A stretch of 64,000 nt of DNA. It comes from Cryptomeria japonica. Lineage: Eukaryota > Streptophyta > Pinopsida > Cupressales > Cupressaceae. The DNA is taken from positions 284,889,957-284,953,956 of the forward strand of contig NC_081410.1 of NCBI RefSeq assembly GCF_030272615.1, read 5' to 3'. How positions within the stretch are numbered: position 1 is the stretch's first letter; each line of letters begins with the position of its first letter. Shown here one piece after another: positions 24,331-34,201 of the stretch. Both the position numbers and the translations under genes were made by a program. Under the pieces are notes generated by a model, which was not told the DNA's origin, searched no databases, and was given only the letters and a program-made list of their open reading frames with translations.

Positions 24331-24812
24331 GCAATAAGAATTTGATTTTCTTTAGTTGAAAAATATTTTCTCTCGACTTTTGATGAAGCTTTGAAAATTT
24401 TCTCGACTTTAAAGATGTGAGGTCTCATGAGTATGCCCCCTCAGGAGCGAAATCGAAAGATAGCTAGGGTACATGATGATTTTTGGCAATTGTTGGTGAT
24501 GATAATGATTTGAGCACAAATGATTCAGAAGATTTTTTGAAAACTTGGTGTTGATTGATGAGAAATTAAGTGCAAAGTTGATTTGTAGAATAAAATTGAG
24601 ATTCAATGTTGATTACTGAGAAATTGAGCTCCATTTGAAGAAAGAATGAGCTTTTGATGAAAAATGCTAAGTGGTCCAAATTTTGTGAAATTGACTAACA
24701 GAATGATCTCAAATTTTGATTTTGATCCTGAAAATGGAATCAGGATAGACAAATTAGCTAAGGGTACAATTTTCATGTCCAACAGAGCAAGTTGGAAAAT
24801 TAGGGTTTTGGC

Positions 24813-24820
24813 TATATAAG
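24813..24820 (+). promoter_or_regulatory. TATA-like box for the antisense PMD gene (inner Tat)
   Basis: TATATAAG in the context GGCTATATAAGGGG lies about 80 bases upstream of a possible exon 1 and about 620 bases upstream of the PMD coding match. It is on the plus strand, opposite to gag-pol. It is a sequence match only; transcription is not shown. Confidence 0.5.
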
Positions 24821-24893
24821 GGGTAAAAGTGTCATTTTCAATTCATTTTAACCCTCCAAGTTTGAAAATTCAAAAAACCTTCTGGGAAGAAAA

Positions 24894-25616
24894 ATGGTGG
24901 TTCCCACACAGGAGCATCGATTCGAGCACTAGAGAAGACATAATTGACCTTGGAACTATGAGCCAACAGTAAGTGTCCAATCTTATGCCTTTTAATCATT
25001 TCATTTTTGAATTGTTTTGTTGATTTTTTGAATTTTTAGCAATGTAAAAGTCGGGTTTTGTCGATTTGTCATGTGAGACAGAATCCTATCTCATACGACA
25101 AATTGCTTGAATTTATTTCATCATTTTAAGTCATTAGTTTTATCGTTCCACATATACCCTTGTATCATACGAGCTTTTTATAAAAAGACCATTTTGTCAT
25201 TCTAGGGCTTGTTTAGTGTCGTATCAAAGTCTTTTGTCATACTATGCCCATTCCTGACTCATATGAGTTTCTGCTTCTACTATGTTATGTCGTTTGGAAA
25301 ACAGTGAGCATTTTTGAGTGTGCAAACTTGAAAATTTGATTTTGCAATTATTGTATTTGGATTTGTGTGATGTTTTACTTGTCTTGTAGCATAATTTGAA
25401 ATGTTATCTGATGATCTATTATTTGATTCTTGTAGGTTCGACTACCTCATATTATTTTCAGATGTGTCTATCCACTGACCATGACATTTGTGCGTGAGTT
25501 ATCTAATATAGATAGAGCACTTATTGATTTGTGCAGATTGACTCACCTTTTATAGATGCCAGATATCTATGTAAATCACGGTATGCTCAATGCTTGTAGA
25601 GAGATTCCATTCTGAG
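24894..25616 (+). pseudogene. Antisense plant-mobile-domain (PMD) gene, 5' part, in inner Tat
   Basis: A plus-strand gene remnant opposite to gag-pol. Exon 2 starts at 25436 after TTGATTCTTGTAG and reads MTFVRELSNIDRALID, CRLTHLL and MPDIYVNHGMLNA, then VERFHSEH in a shifted frame. This matches the N-terminal part of PMD proteins (MAIN/MAIL-like), which usually have a LTHLL..LP...DH.LL.ALVERW motif. GTAAGT at 24969 and the acceptor at 25435 mark an apparent 467 bp intron. ATGAGCCAACA at the end of exon 1 is a possible start. A stop and a frameshift are visible, and the rest is deleted where the sequence joins the integrase remnant near 25616. Confidence 0.6.
24969..25435 (+). other. Apparent intron in the antisense PMD gene
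   Basis: The stretch starts with GTAAGT, a consensus plant donor, and ends with TTGATTCTTGTAG, a T-rich acceptor. It is T-rich and has stops in all plus frames, while similarity to PMD proteins starts only after it. Splicing is inferred, not shown. Confidence 0.5.
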
Positions 25617-26104
25617 CATGTATGAGATTCCCATGTAGCTGACACTTCTCACAAGTTTTAGAAAACTTTATAGCATCTCTTCTCCATGTTTGGCTAGTAG
25701 TAGCTAGTCCTTAGTAGTTTCTGAGCTAAAGTAATACCATTCGAATGAGATCCACAAATACCTTCATGGACTTCCAATAATGCACGTTTAGACTCTTCAG
25801 TTTCTAAACACCTAAGCAATGTACCATCCAAACCTCACCTAAACAAATCATTAGCAATGATGACGTATCGTGAAGCATTTCAGGTTACGTTCCTTTTCTC
25901 ATTACGGGTAAGGTTTTCAGGGATAATTTGGTCACACAAATAAGAGTAAATATGGCTGTAGCGAGATGAGTCATGTCCAATAATATAATAGACCATCTGG
26001 GACTCAGAAGAATCATAGGCAGGGTAATGTAAATCTTCCACTAGGAATTCAAAGCAAAAATTAGACTCTTGTAACTCTGGTATGGATGCCAAGGTGGCCA
26101 TAGC
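25616..26104 (-). pseudogene. Inner Tat integrase, zinc-binding domain only
   Basis: The minus strand reads GTLLRCLETEESKRALLEV, HEGICGSHSNGITLAQKLLR, then WRRDAIKFSKTCEKCQLHGN and LIHA. This is the integrase HHCC domain with both His and both Cys. After LIHA the similarity ends: the catalytic core and C-terminus are gone, and the plus strand here becomes the PMD gene. A single deletion that removed the integrase core and most of the PMD gene explains the joint. The frame at 25880-26101 covers the spacer before the zinc domain. Confidence 0.75.
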
Positions 26105-26215
26105 ATCTACTGCTCTATTTGCGGATCTAGGAATCTACTGAAATGATACAAAAGTAAAATATTTCTTGAGATCACCCACCATTATCTTATATGACATCAA
26201 TTTCTCATCTCAAGT

Positions 26216-26920
26216 CTAATATGTATCATTGATTTGATTGATGATTAGGTGAGAATCTCCATAAATGTGTAATTCCAGAACCTTCCATTCGATAGCCAAC
26301 TTGATCCCATTTACCAAAGCTTCATACTCTGCAATGTTGTTTGTACAAGGGAAAAGAATCTTATAAGCCTTCAGGATTAAATACTTTTGAAGAGTAATAA
26401 AAAGTATTCTAGCACTAGAACCATTTTGAGTGAAAGACCAATCAAAGAACATCTTCCAAGATTGTTGAGTAAGGTGCATTATTGATTTATCTGGAAATTC
26501 TATATGCAGCAGTTGAGTGTCTTCAAGTGGAGCATCAGCAAGTTGATCTACAATCACTTGTCTTTTGATGGATTTGTAGTCTACATATTCAATATCAAAC
26601 TCTATAAGAACCATGACCCATTTAGCCAATCTTCCTGTAAGTGTTGCATTGTTGAGAAGATATTTGAGCAGATCAATCTTAGCTACTAGCTTGATGGAAT
26701 GTGCTAACATGTAGTGTCTCAATTTTTGTGATGTAAAGATGAATGCCAAGCATGCTTTTTCTATTATAGTGTAGTTCATTTCATAAGACACCAATGTTCT
26801 ATTGATGTAATATATAGCTCTCTCTTTTTTATTTTCATCCTGTTGTGCCAGAAGTGCCCCCAATGATGAATCAGTAGCTGATATGTATAAGATCAATGGT
26901 TTATCCTGAATTGGTGGCAT
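26216..26920 (-). CDS. Inner Tat: RNase H plus second (archaeal-type) RNase H
   Basis: An open frame of 234 codons. Residues 1-110 are the RT-linked RNase H (LILYISATDSSLGALLAQQD, RAIYYINRTLVSYEMNY, KACLAFIFTSQKLRHYML). Residues 155-234 are a second RNase H of the archaeal type (WKMFFDWSFTQNGSSA, CTNNIAEYEALVNGIKLAIE, IYGDSHLIINQI). In the second domain the first catalytic position reads FDWS where FDGS is usual. Two RNase H domains in tandem are the hallmark of the Tat lineage. The frame overlaps the RT frame end by one base, so a stop or shift between them is minor; the protein is part of a dead polyprotein. Confidence 0.85.
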   Translation of the reverse strand: MPPIQDKPLILYISATDSSLGALLAQQDENKKERAIYYINRTLVSYEMNYTIIEKACLAFIFTSQKLRHYMLAHSIKLVAKIDLLKYLLNNATLTGRLAKWVMVLIEFDIEYVDYKSIKRQVIVDQLADAPLEDTQLLHIEFPDKSIMHLTQQSWKMFFDWSFTQNGSSARILFITLQKYLILKAYKILFPCTNNIAEYEALVNGIKLAIEWKVLELHIYGDSHLIINQINDTY

Positions 26921-27861
26921 TAGTATTGGTGGATTGGATAGGTATTCTTTGATTTGTTGAAGGTGTTGTTGACATTACTAATCCCAGTTGTATATATTAC
27001 TCCTTTCCTCAATACTTTTGTGAAAGGTTGAGCTTTGTCTTCTAGCTGTGAAATAAAGCATCTGATTGATTGGAGATGTCCATGTAAACTTCTCATTTGA
27101 CTGATATTCTTCGGAGGTGGCATTTCAATTATATCTTGGACCTTCTTGGGATCAACCTCGATTCCCTTCTTTGCAATGATGTAGCCAATTAGTTTACTAG
27201 ATGTCACTCTGAATGCACACTTTTTTGGATTCAGCTGGAGTTTGAATTTTTCCATTTTATCTAGTATAGGGCCTAGCTCTTGAATATGCATGGATCTCTT
27301 CATACTATTTACTAAAGTGTCATCAACATAATCTTCCATATTATTATGTATCATATCATGAAAGATAGTAGTTACTACTTTTTGGTAAGTTGCTCCTGCG
27401 TTCTTTACCCCAAATGGCATGACATTCCAGCAAAAGGTTCCCCATGCACAAGTGAAAGCTATCTTTTCTTGATCCCTAGGAGCTATTTTGATCTGATTAT
27501 AGCTGGAGAATCCATCCATTAGTGAGTACATCTCATACCCAACAATCATATTAAGTATCATATCAATGTTTTGCAATGGAAAGTCATCCTTCGGACAAGC
27601 TTTGTTGAGATCTCTAAAGTTTGTGCAAACGCTAATAGATATGTCTACCTTTGACATAGGTACTATGTTTGAAATCCATTCCGCATAGTCTATAGCTCTG
27701 ATAAATCCAGCTTTTAGCAGTTTTTCTAGCTCAGCCTTGACTAGCAGTGCCACATGAGAGTACATCTTACAGATTTTTTGCTTGACTGGTTTAACTCCTG
27801 GTGTGATAGTAAGATGGTGCATGATAAGATTAGGATCTAGGCCTAGCATATCAAAGTACAT
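26920..27861 (-). CDS. Inner Tat reverse transcriptase
   Basis: An open frame of 313 codons, the longest coding stretch in the window. It shows the RT palm and fingers: WISNIVPMSKVD, TNFRDLNKACPKDDFPL, MDGFSSYNQIKIAPRDQEK, AWGTFCWNVMPFGVKNAGAT and the catalytic YVDD box near residue 185, then LNPKKCAFRVTSSKLIGYI and PKNISQMRSLHGHLQSI. The usual G in the MPFGLKN box is kept. Upstream the frame is closed by a stop, so this is a fragment of a once continuous polyprotein. Confidence 0.9.
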   Translation of the reverse strand: MYFDMLGLDPNLIMHHLTITPGVKPVKQKICKMYSHVALLVKAELEKLLKAGFIRAIDYAEWISNIVPMSKVDISISVCTNFRDLNKACPKDDFPLQNIDMILNMIVGYEMYSLMDGFSSYNQIKIAPRDQEKIAFTCAWGTFCWNVMPFGVKNAGATYQKVVTTIFHDMIHNNMEDYVDDTLVNSMKRSMHIQELGPILDKMEKFKLQLNPKKCAFRVTSSKLIGYIIAKKGIEVDPKKVQDIIEMPPPKNISQMRSLHGHLQSIRCFISQLEDKAQPFTKVLRKGVIYTTGISNVNNTFNKSKNTYPIHQY

Positions 27862-28091
27862 CCATGCAAAATTGATCTTATTTTCTAAAAAAGAGATGAG
27901 TGAAATCTTTCAATTCTTCTATTGATAATGATTGAGCTACGTGAATGATGTGTGGTGTCTCTTGACTCCCACTGTTCACTGGCTAATTTGGCTCAATCAA
28001 TATAGAAGACCTTTCCTGAAATGACTTGGTAGTATATCAAGTATCTCACCTTCCGGCACCTCAGAGAGGTTTTCACCCTTAGATACATCCT

Positions 28092-29600
28092 TTATTTTCT
28101 CTCTTTTAGATTCTGACACCGCCACAATGTGGTTTCGCCATCAGATCTTTTATTTTTATTTTTCTGATTTTTGCGACTAAGATACTTGATATATGTTTCA
28201 ATCATGTTCTCACTCACTTTGCTGGTGGAAGAGTCTGTGGGTTCAACTATGTTGAGGTAATTGGCTAGTGTGTAGTCATTGACAAAAGTAGGTACATTCA
28301 TGGATTGGTCTTGTAGACTACAGTCAATTAATTCAGGATGTACCAAGGATAGAGTGTGGACAAGTTCGAGGGAGTTCATGGTATTGTTATCACAACTGCG
28401 AATTGAAAAGTCGAGTTCTAGAAGACTACCTTGCGTAAATGTCTCGAGACCACGAAGAGTCAGAACATGATTATTAAAGTGCATGTTAATATTTAGCTGA
28501 CCTAATCCAATAGACCTACTTGTAGCATTGTTCTCTATACCAGATTGGACTTCATATCATGGTTTGATAGTAACAAGATTAGTAGACAGATTCTCATAAT
28601 TTACATCAGATGATTCAGAGTTTGATGCTGAGTAGATATTGTTATCAAAGTCGTCGGATGAAGTTTCTAAGTCTTCTTCAAGTGATTGAATGAATGTATG
28701 TATGGTATCAACACCAACATCTTTAATGCTGCAAGTTCCTTCAAGATTTGGCTCATTTATCATTTGTATTTGACATACCTATTGACATAACCTTGATGGT
28801 TCCATGAGTCCTCGTCGTCTACCCATTCAACTTCCTCTAGACTAATGACTGGTTCTGCTTCTGTAGCTTCCAATTCTTCTTGTGTAGTCCTATACCTAAT
28901 TTGTTCTGTCTTATTAGAGGGGTATATAATAGATGAAAATTTTTCTTGTATTCTTCCTTCTTTCAACCCTTGTTCATAGTCTTGTTGTCTTTTTAGTCTG
29001 ATTTCTTGTATCTCCTTTTCTAGCTTTAAGTGCATCAACTCTTGAGTGTCATCTATGATATCACTGGACTCTTCTGGAGTTTCTGTAATGGATGTATCGG
29101 AGAGGTGGTCTGGACCCCATTCATACTCATTTGATTGAGTCTCTGAATCTTCTACTTGTTGCCTACCAATGTATGTTACTGGAACTTTAAGGGGTGCAAA
29201 CAATTCTTTGATTATTTCTACTTCATCTCTCGTATCTTCTGGAACTTCAACTCCTTGTATTATTGTATCTAATACCATCGAAACTTGAGTACTGACTGTT
29301 TCTTCTCTCTTGATTGCTAGTTCCTCTTTTTCTTTTCCACACTTTGCTTGAGTTTCTTGAGTGTTGAGTTCCTGTGATGTTGAAAGTGATATCCTTTTCT
29401 TCCACTTAGACTTAGAAACATGTTTTTGGTCTGATGTCTTTTTTGGATTGTATCCCAGTCTAGCCTTATCATTTGTAGATTTTGTTTGCAGTTGAATTGG
29501 TTCAATAATACCCTCTTGATGTTTTCCCAAGGGACCATTACTTTAATATCCCATGCGTTGGATCATTTTGTAGCCGGGACCATATTGGATTGGGGAAATT
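28092..29600 (-). pseudogene. Inner Tat PR-RT linker with G-patch-like segment
   Basis: Three minus-strand frames (28092-28484, 28557-28763, 28760-29530) form an acidic linker. At its start, near 29500-29580, MGY, a stop, then SNGPLGKHQEGIIEPIQ resemble a G-patch (glycine-rich RNA-binding motif), followed by RLGYNPKK. The middle is rich in E, K and T (for example EVIKELFAPLKVP, KLEKEIQEIRLKRQQDYEQG) and has coiled-coil character. Near the end LSLVHPELIDC matches the same place in the outer Tat (upstream of RT). Long linkers between PR and RT are usual in Tat elements. Confidence 0.65.
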
Positions 29601-29695
29601 TCACAATATCGTAATTCCTCGTTTTGACTATCTTCCTTGAAAAGCCACTTAAGAACAACATCCTCTTCTATTTCATCTGCCAGGGAAGTAGAAGA

Positions 29696-30147
29696 TTATA
29701 CAAAAAAACCATCATATATGATATTCGAAGTTAAAGTCTGTGTTCTCATAGCCTCTGATGGTTTGCCCAACTGTTTCGGTGATGGAGGGAGAGAGACTAA
29801 TGAAAGTAATGGTTCTATCTTGTATCCATCCATGCCAGTATTTGTAATCTTCAATTTATTTTCTAAGTCCTTCATCAAAGCTTCTGGAATTTTATTTGTA
29901 GAGGTTTCTCTATTATGAGGCACAAAGGTATCAACACCTTTTGTCAATACATTACATGGGAGATTTGTATCAGTAGGGATACTGACTTCAACTCCGTTAT
30001 AAGGAAATTTTAAGCATTGATGGTATGTAGATGGAACTGACTTTATTTCATGAATCCATGGCCTGCCCAGTAAGATGTTGTATGAAAAAGGAAGATCAAG
30101 TACCTGGAAAATGATATCTCTTTCTATAGGTCCCACCCTGATTGGTA
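29696..30147 (-). pseudogene. Inner Tat protease, C-terminal part
   Basis: Downstream (in element order) of the Copia insertion, the frame reads LLPIRVGPIERDIIFQVLDL, PFSYNILLGRPWIHEIKSVP and STYHQCLKFPYNGVEVSIPT. The YNILLGRPWIH box is the second conserved part of Tat proteases. The N-terminal part with the catalytic Asp is on the other side of the insertion at 33624-34189. The ORF continues a short way into the inserted LTR, which is not part of the gene. Confidence 0.85.
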
Positions 30148-30152
30148 ATAAT
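30148..30152. repeat. Target site duplication of short Copia element (left copy)
   Basis: ATAAT directly precedes the LTR start TGTTGGCATTC and is repeated at 33619-33623 directly after the last LTR base, within the split protease gene of the inner Tat. Confidence 0.9.
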
Positions 30153-30948
30153 TGTTGGCATTCTACACTCTTATGAGAATAGTTGGTGTTGTCATTGATG
30201 GCAACCATCTGGCAACCTTCTGGCACTCATATGGTAAAGCCCTCGGTAGGCACTGACACCGGCATAGACATCTACATACAATAACAGACACTTCACCAGC
30301 AGCAGCAACAATACATACCGACACCCCAGCCGACAGAGAATAAACTTTTATTTATTGTATTTAATTGTAATTATCTTTTATAAAGTTGACATGGCATATT
30401 GTAAAAGACTCATATATATGTATGAGATCTTATAGGTCATTTTGAGTAGAAGGTATATGCATAGAGAGAATATATGGATGATATTTTATTTAAGGAGTTA
30501 TAGTTGACAGCGAAGGTTTTGGTTATAGAATGAGCTTAAACTGGTACTGAACATGGCATAGTTGATGTTGATTTAAAGCAGTACATTGTATTGGATTTCT
30601 TAATCCACTTTTGTAGTCAGTGTGACTCTTGTTAAGAAGTGAGCTTTAGGTAGTTGGCCTTCCTGCATGTGCAGCCCCTCATTGTAAGTAATATTTATTC
30701 ATTGACCAATGAGTGAATATTGTTGGTCACAAATCCCATCGAGATTTTTCCCACACCGGGTTTCCTCGTTAAACATCTTGTGTTATGGTGTGTTTTCTAT
30801 GTTGTCTTTATTGTTCTTGTTTAATGCATTAATTCTTATTTACTGGTACACTGTTTTGGAATGCAAAGTTCTTAATAAGGTTAAATATTTTGTAAACCGA
30901 TTAGATATTGATTCACCCCCCCCCCCCCTCTCAGTATCTTTGGGACTG
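30153..30948 (+). mobile_element. 5' LTR of the short Copia element (3' end lost)
   Basis: Matches 32814-33603 closely: both have CACTCTTATGAGAATAGTTG, ATGGCATATTGTAAAAGACT and the C-run before CTCAGTATCTTTGGGACTG. After GGGACTG the two copies differ; the last 15 bases of the LTR (TCATTAATCCTAACA in the 3' copy) and the primer site are absent here. Confidence 0.85.
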
Positions 30949-30950
30949 AA

Positions 30951-31030
30951 TATTTCAAATCTTTTCAAGCCAAAATGAAAACTAGAGAAAGATTTCAAAT
31001 CTTTTCAAGCCAAAATGAAAACTAGAGAAA
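30951..31030. repeat. 40 bp tandem duplication at the deletion joint
   Basis: ATTTCAAATCTTTTCAAGCC and the following CAAAATGAAAACTAGAGAAA occur twice with a period of exactly 40 bases and one difference. The pair lies directly at the point where the LTR end and primer site are missing. Confidence 0.9.
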
Positions 31031-32607
31031 GACTACTGCAGAGTGTAGTGGATAAATATGATAAAAAAATATGTTTTGTAATCAAGAAGGATGAAACATG
31101 GATGGAATTTGTACTACCTAGGACTATATGGATAACGGAAATGGGTTATGAGGTATATCTCAACATAATTGAGACTTATGAAAAAGCCTTGTTAGATGCA
31201 CCTAGAGAACCAACAAAAGAAGTTTTTGGTAGTGCTGAAACAATTGAAAGCAATGTGAAAATAATGAAACAAAGGAAGAAAAGAGAAAAATGCATAGTGA
31301 TGATCCACTGGTTACTGACAGTGTAGGTATAACACATGATGACACTAATCCTGAATCTGAAATTTTATTCACCATGAATGTGGATACTTGAGAAGTGAAC
31401 ATTGTTGTGGATAAGGACAATACAGAGGTTAAGGATGACATTGCTGACAGTGGAAACATTGCTAAGCAACCGACAGAGACTATAGAGACTGAGATCCAAA
31501 TAGAGAAAACATTACAAATTGAACAACCATTGGATATTGGGAAGAATACTGAAGGTATAGACACTGGCACAGAGAAACCTACTGAGGCAGAGATATCGAC
31601 AGTTGAGCACAAAGAGAAACCGGCAAAGAAACCTACAGAGGCAGAGGTACATATTGAGGTAGTGAAACCAGTAATCACTGAGAAACCCAAACCTTTACTA
31701 GTTGAAATGCAAACTCAGACTGATCCACCAGAGGATAATACAGGAAAAATGGTTACAAATGTTGGAAGAACAAAAGTTATTAAGGTAGTTAGTCAGACAT
31801 CTAGTACTTCATTAAGTGAATTCAGGCCTACTAATGTGACAGAGGTACTCCTGGACTCTATAAAGAAGATAACTGAGTGTAATGCATTAGCTTACAAAGC
31901 AATTGATGACACAATACCAATTCTTAAATTGATTGCACCAAAATGTAATATAGATCATGTAAAGGATTCTTTAGATAAATTGGACACATTTTCCAAATTT
32001 ATTACTGACAATGTAATACCAGTTGATAAGGTGAATGAGGACACCTTCAAAGAAAAAGTTGAAAAGGAAAAGGATAAATTATTTGAGGATAGAATAAAGA
32101 AGTGCACAGAACATATAAACACACTTTTACTGGCACTAAACACCACAATTTTGGAATACAAAGAGTTGTACAGAGAAACATGCAAACCACATATGTTGAC
32201 ATAGGACATAGAAAAGGAGATAAGCAGAGTACAGAAGGAAATAGATGACATAACTGATGACATAATTGGTTCATCCGAACCTATATCAATTATTGAGTAG
32301 GAAATAGCAGGTTTTAAGGAGAAATTGGAGAAATTTGAGAAAGAGAAGGAAAGGATTAAGGCTAATGCCAAAGAACTTAAGCATAAACTTGGTCCTAAGT
32401 TGGACAACCTTATCTCTCTGAGAAATGAGATCTCTAAGGAATTACTTCAAGGAGAAATATCACCAGAAGAGCACATGCATCATCTCATCAACACGATCCA
32501 ATAGACTGAGGCAGCCTTAAATGACAACAACAGATTCATGCAGAGTTTAAATTTGGTTTTGGCAAACATATTTCAGATTGTAACCAACCAGTTACAAACC
32601 TTGAGGT
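31015..32607 (+). pseudogene. Coiled-coil ORF of unknown function in the short Copia element
   Basis: One coding region of about 530 codons, broken by a frameshift near 31260 and several stops (about 31388, 32202, 32298, 32502). The N-terminal 80 residues are mixed (KKICFVIKKDETWMEFVLPR, GYEVYLNIIETYEKALLDAP). Residues 100-240 are acidic and rich in T, E and K with repeated KPTEAE and TEAEIST phrases. The C-terminal half is helical with coiled-coil spacing (FKEKVEKEKDKLFEDRIKKC, FKEKLEKFEKEKERIKANAK). No zinc knuckle, protease, RT or membrane segment is seen. It sits in sense just before the polypurine tract, where envelope-like or extra ORFs occur in some plant Copia elements. I do not recognise the protein. 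Confidence 0.6.
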
Positions 32608-32813
32608 GAAATTTTTGCACTCGTTTGACAATTTTTGACAACCTCTGTCATTGATATCAAAGGGGGGGTAGTGGACAAAGAAAAATGATTAATCAGAGGA
32701 GATCATCCGCTCAGGGGGAGCATATCTTTTTGGTAACTTTTTGGACTTCGCTTTTTGGAAACAGTTTTTGGATTTTTCTCATGAGTGTTGCCATCAATGC
32801 CAAAGGGGGAGAT

Positions 32814-33618
32814 TGTTAGCATTCTACACTCTTATGAGAATAGTTGGTGTTGACATTGATGGCAACCATCTAGCAACCTTCTAGCACTCATCTGGTAAAG
32901 CCACTGGTAGGCACCGTTACCGGCATAGACATCTACATACACTGGCAGACACTTCACTGATAGCAGCAACAATGCATACCAGCACCCCAGCCGATAGAGA
33001 ATAAACTTTTGTTTATTGTATTTAATTGTAATTATCTTTTGTAAAGCCAACATGGCATATTGTAAAAGACTCATATATATGTATGAGATCTTATAGGTCA
33101 TTTGGAGTAGAAGGTATATGCATGGAGAGAATATATGGATGATATTTTGTTTAAGGAGATATAGTTGACAATGAAGGTTTCGTTATAGAATGTCCTTAAA
33201 CCGGTACTGAACCTGGCATAGTTGATGCTGATTTGAAGAAGTACATTGTATTGGATTTCATAATCCACTTTTGTAGTCAGTGTGACTCTTATTAAGGAGT
33301 GAGCTCTAGGTAGTTGGTCTTCCTGCATGTGCAGGCCCCTCATTGTAAGTAATATTTACTCATTGGCCAGTGAGTGAATATTGTGGGTCACAAATCCCAC
33401 TGAGGTTTTTCCCACACCGGGTTTCCTCATTAAACATCTTGTGTTATGGTGTGTTTTCTATGTTGTCTTTATTGTTCCTATTTATTGCATTAATTCTTAT
33501 TTACCAGTACACTATTTTGAATGCAAAGTTCTTAATAAGGTTAAATATTTTGTAAACCGATTAGATATTGATTCCCCCCCCCCCCTCAGTATCTTTGGGA
33601 CTGTCATTAATCCTAACA
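32814..33618 (+). mobile_element. 3' LTR of the short Copia element
   Basis: An 805 bp LTR running from TGTTAGCATTC to AATCCTAACA. A polypurine tract precedes it and the target duplication ATAAT follows it. A run of 11 C residues lies near the 3' end (33575-33585); the 5' copy has a longer run at the same place. Confidence 0.9.
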
Positions 33619-33623
33619 ATAAT

Positions 33624-34189
33624 ACTAGACCTTTAGAGGTCCTTTCTTCTTCATCATAGGCTTTAATTGTTATTTCTTGGCCAGATCAATGACATTTTCA
33701 GAAAATCCTAGTTGTGTAAGCAGACTGTAAGTTCATCAACCCCGCGCCTCCATCTATCAAAACACGTTTCACTCTGTGTTTATGGATCATGGCTTCAATA
33801 TGCAATGGCTGGTTATGTGGATGATTTAGCGAGTCGTCATCTTCTTTAGAGAAGGTCAAATGGTGAGTTGAAGTCAGATGACCCACCATAGATTGAAACC
33901 GATCAATAATTAAATCTTTTGGAACATTAGTGGTGAGCAACGCTTTGCCCAGGATCTCTTTATGAGCAGAAGAGATTTTAAGCAATTCAAAGATGGAGAT
34001 TTGAGCATTCATTCCTTTCATTTGTTCAACAATGCTATATCTAGAGGAGGAGGATGAAGTTAGTTGTTTAAATTTATCAAATGTTGTTTCTTTTTGTTTG
34101 TTTGATGAGGTTAGTAGGTTTGATGTTGTTTGAGTAGGAGTTGAAGAATTAGCTCCTTGGAGAGTGACTTTCTTTTGAGAACGGGTCAT
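33624..34189 (-). pseudogene. Inner Tat protease, N-terminal part
   Basis: The frame ends with KHRVKRVLIDGGAGLMNLQ, the retropepsin active site with its catalytic D-G-G. Before it lies a S/T-rich linker and NVPKDLIIDRFQSMVGHLTS, then HHLTFSKEDD, conserved at the same place in related Tat polyproteins. The gene is cut at 33624 by the Copia insertion and resumes at 30147. Confidence 0.8.
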
Positions 34190-34201
34190 AGCATTTGCAT
34201 G

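Larger units (their letters stand above)
30153..33618 (+). mobile_element. Short Copia-type element without gag-pol (about 3.5 kb)
   Basis: Two similar LTRs of about 0.8 kb, a perfect ATAAT target duplication and a Copia-style polypurine tract (CCAAAGGGGGAGAT, 32800-32813) define a plus-strand element of 3466 bp. The last 15 bases of the 5' LTR and the primer site are missing. The interior holds only one decayed coiled-coil ORF and no RT, RNase H, integrase or protease motif. Either it is a deletion derivative of a larger Copia element or a member of a non-autonomous family. It splits the protease gene of the inner Tat. Confidence 0.85.

Noticed and set aside
30917-30929. C-runs as assembly gaps or errors
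   Set aside because: Runs occur at the same LTR place in several elements, so they are real sequence, though their exact length may be uncertain.
31202-32407. Minus-strand frames of 150-162 codons opposite the coiled-coil ORF
   Set aside because: They are shadows of the E/K/T-rich plus-strand ORF; their Ser/Val/Phe-rich composition is what the complement of that bias gives.
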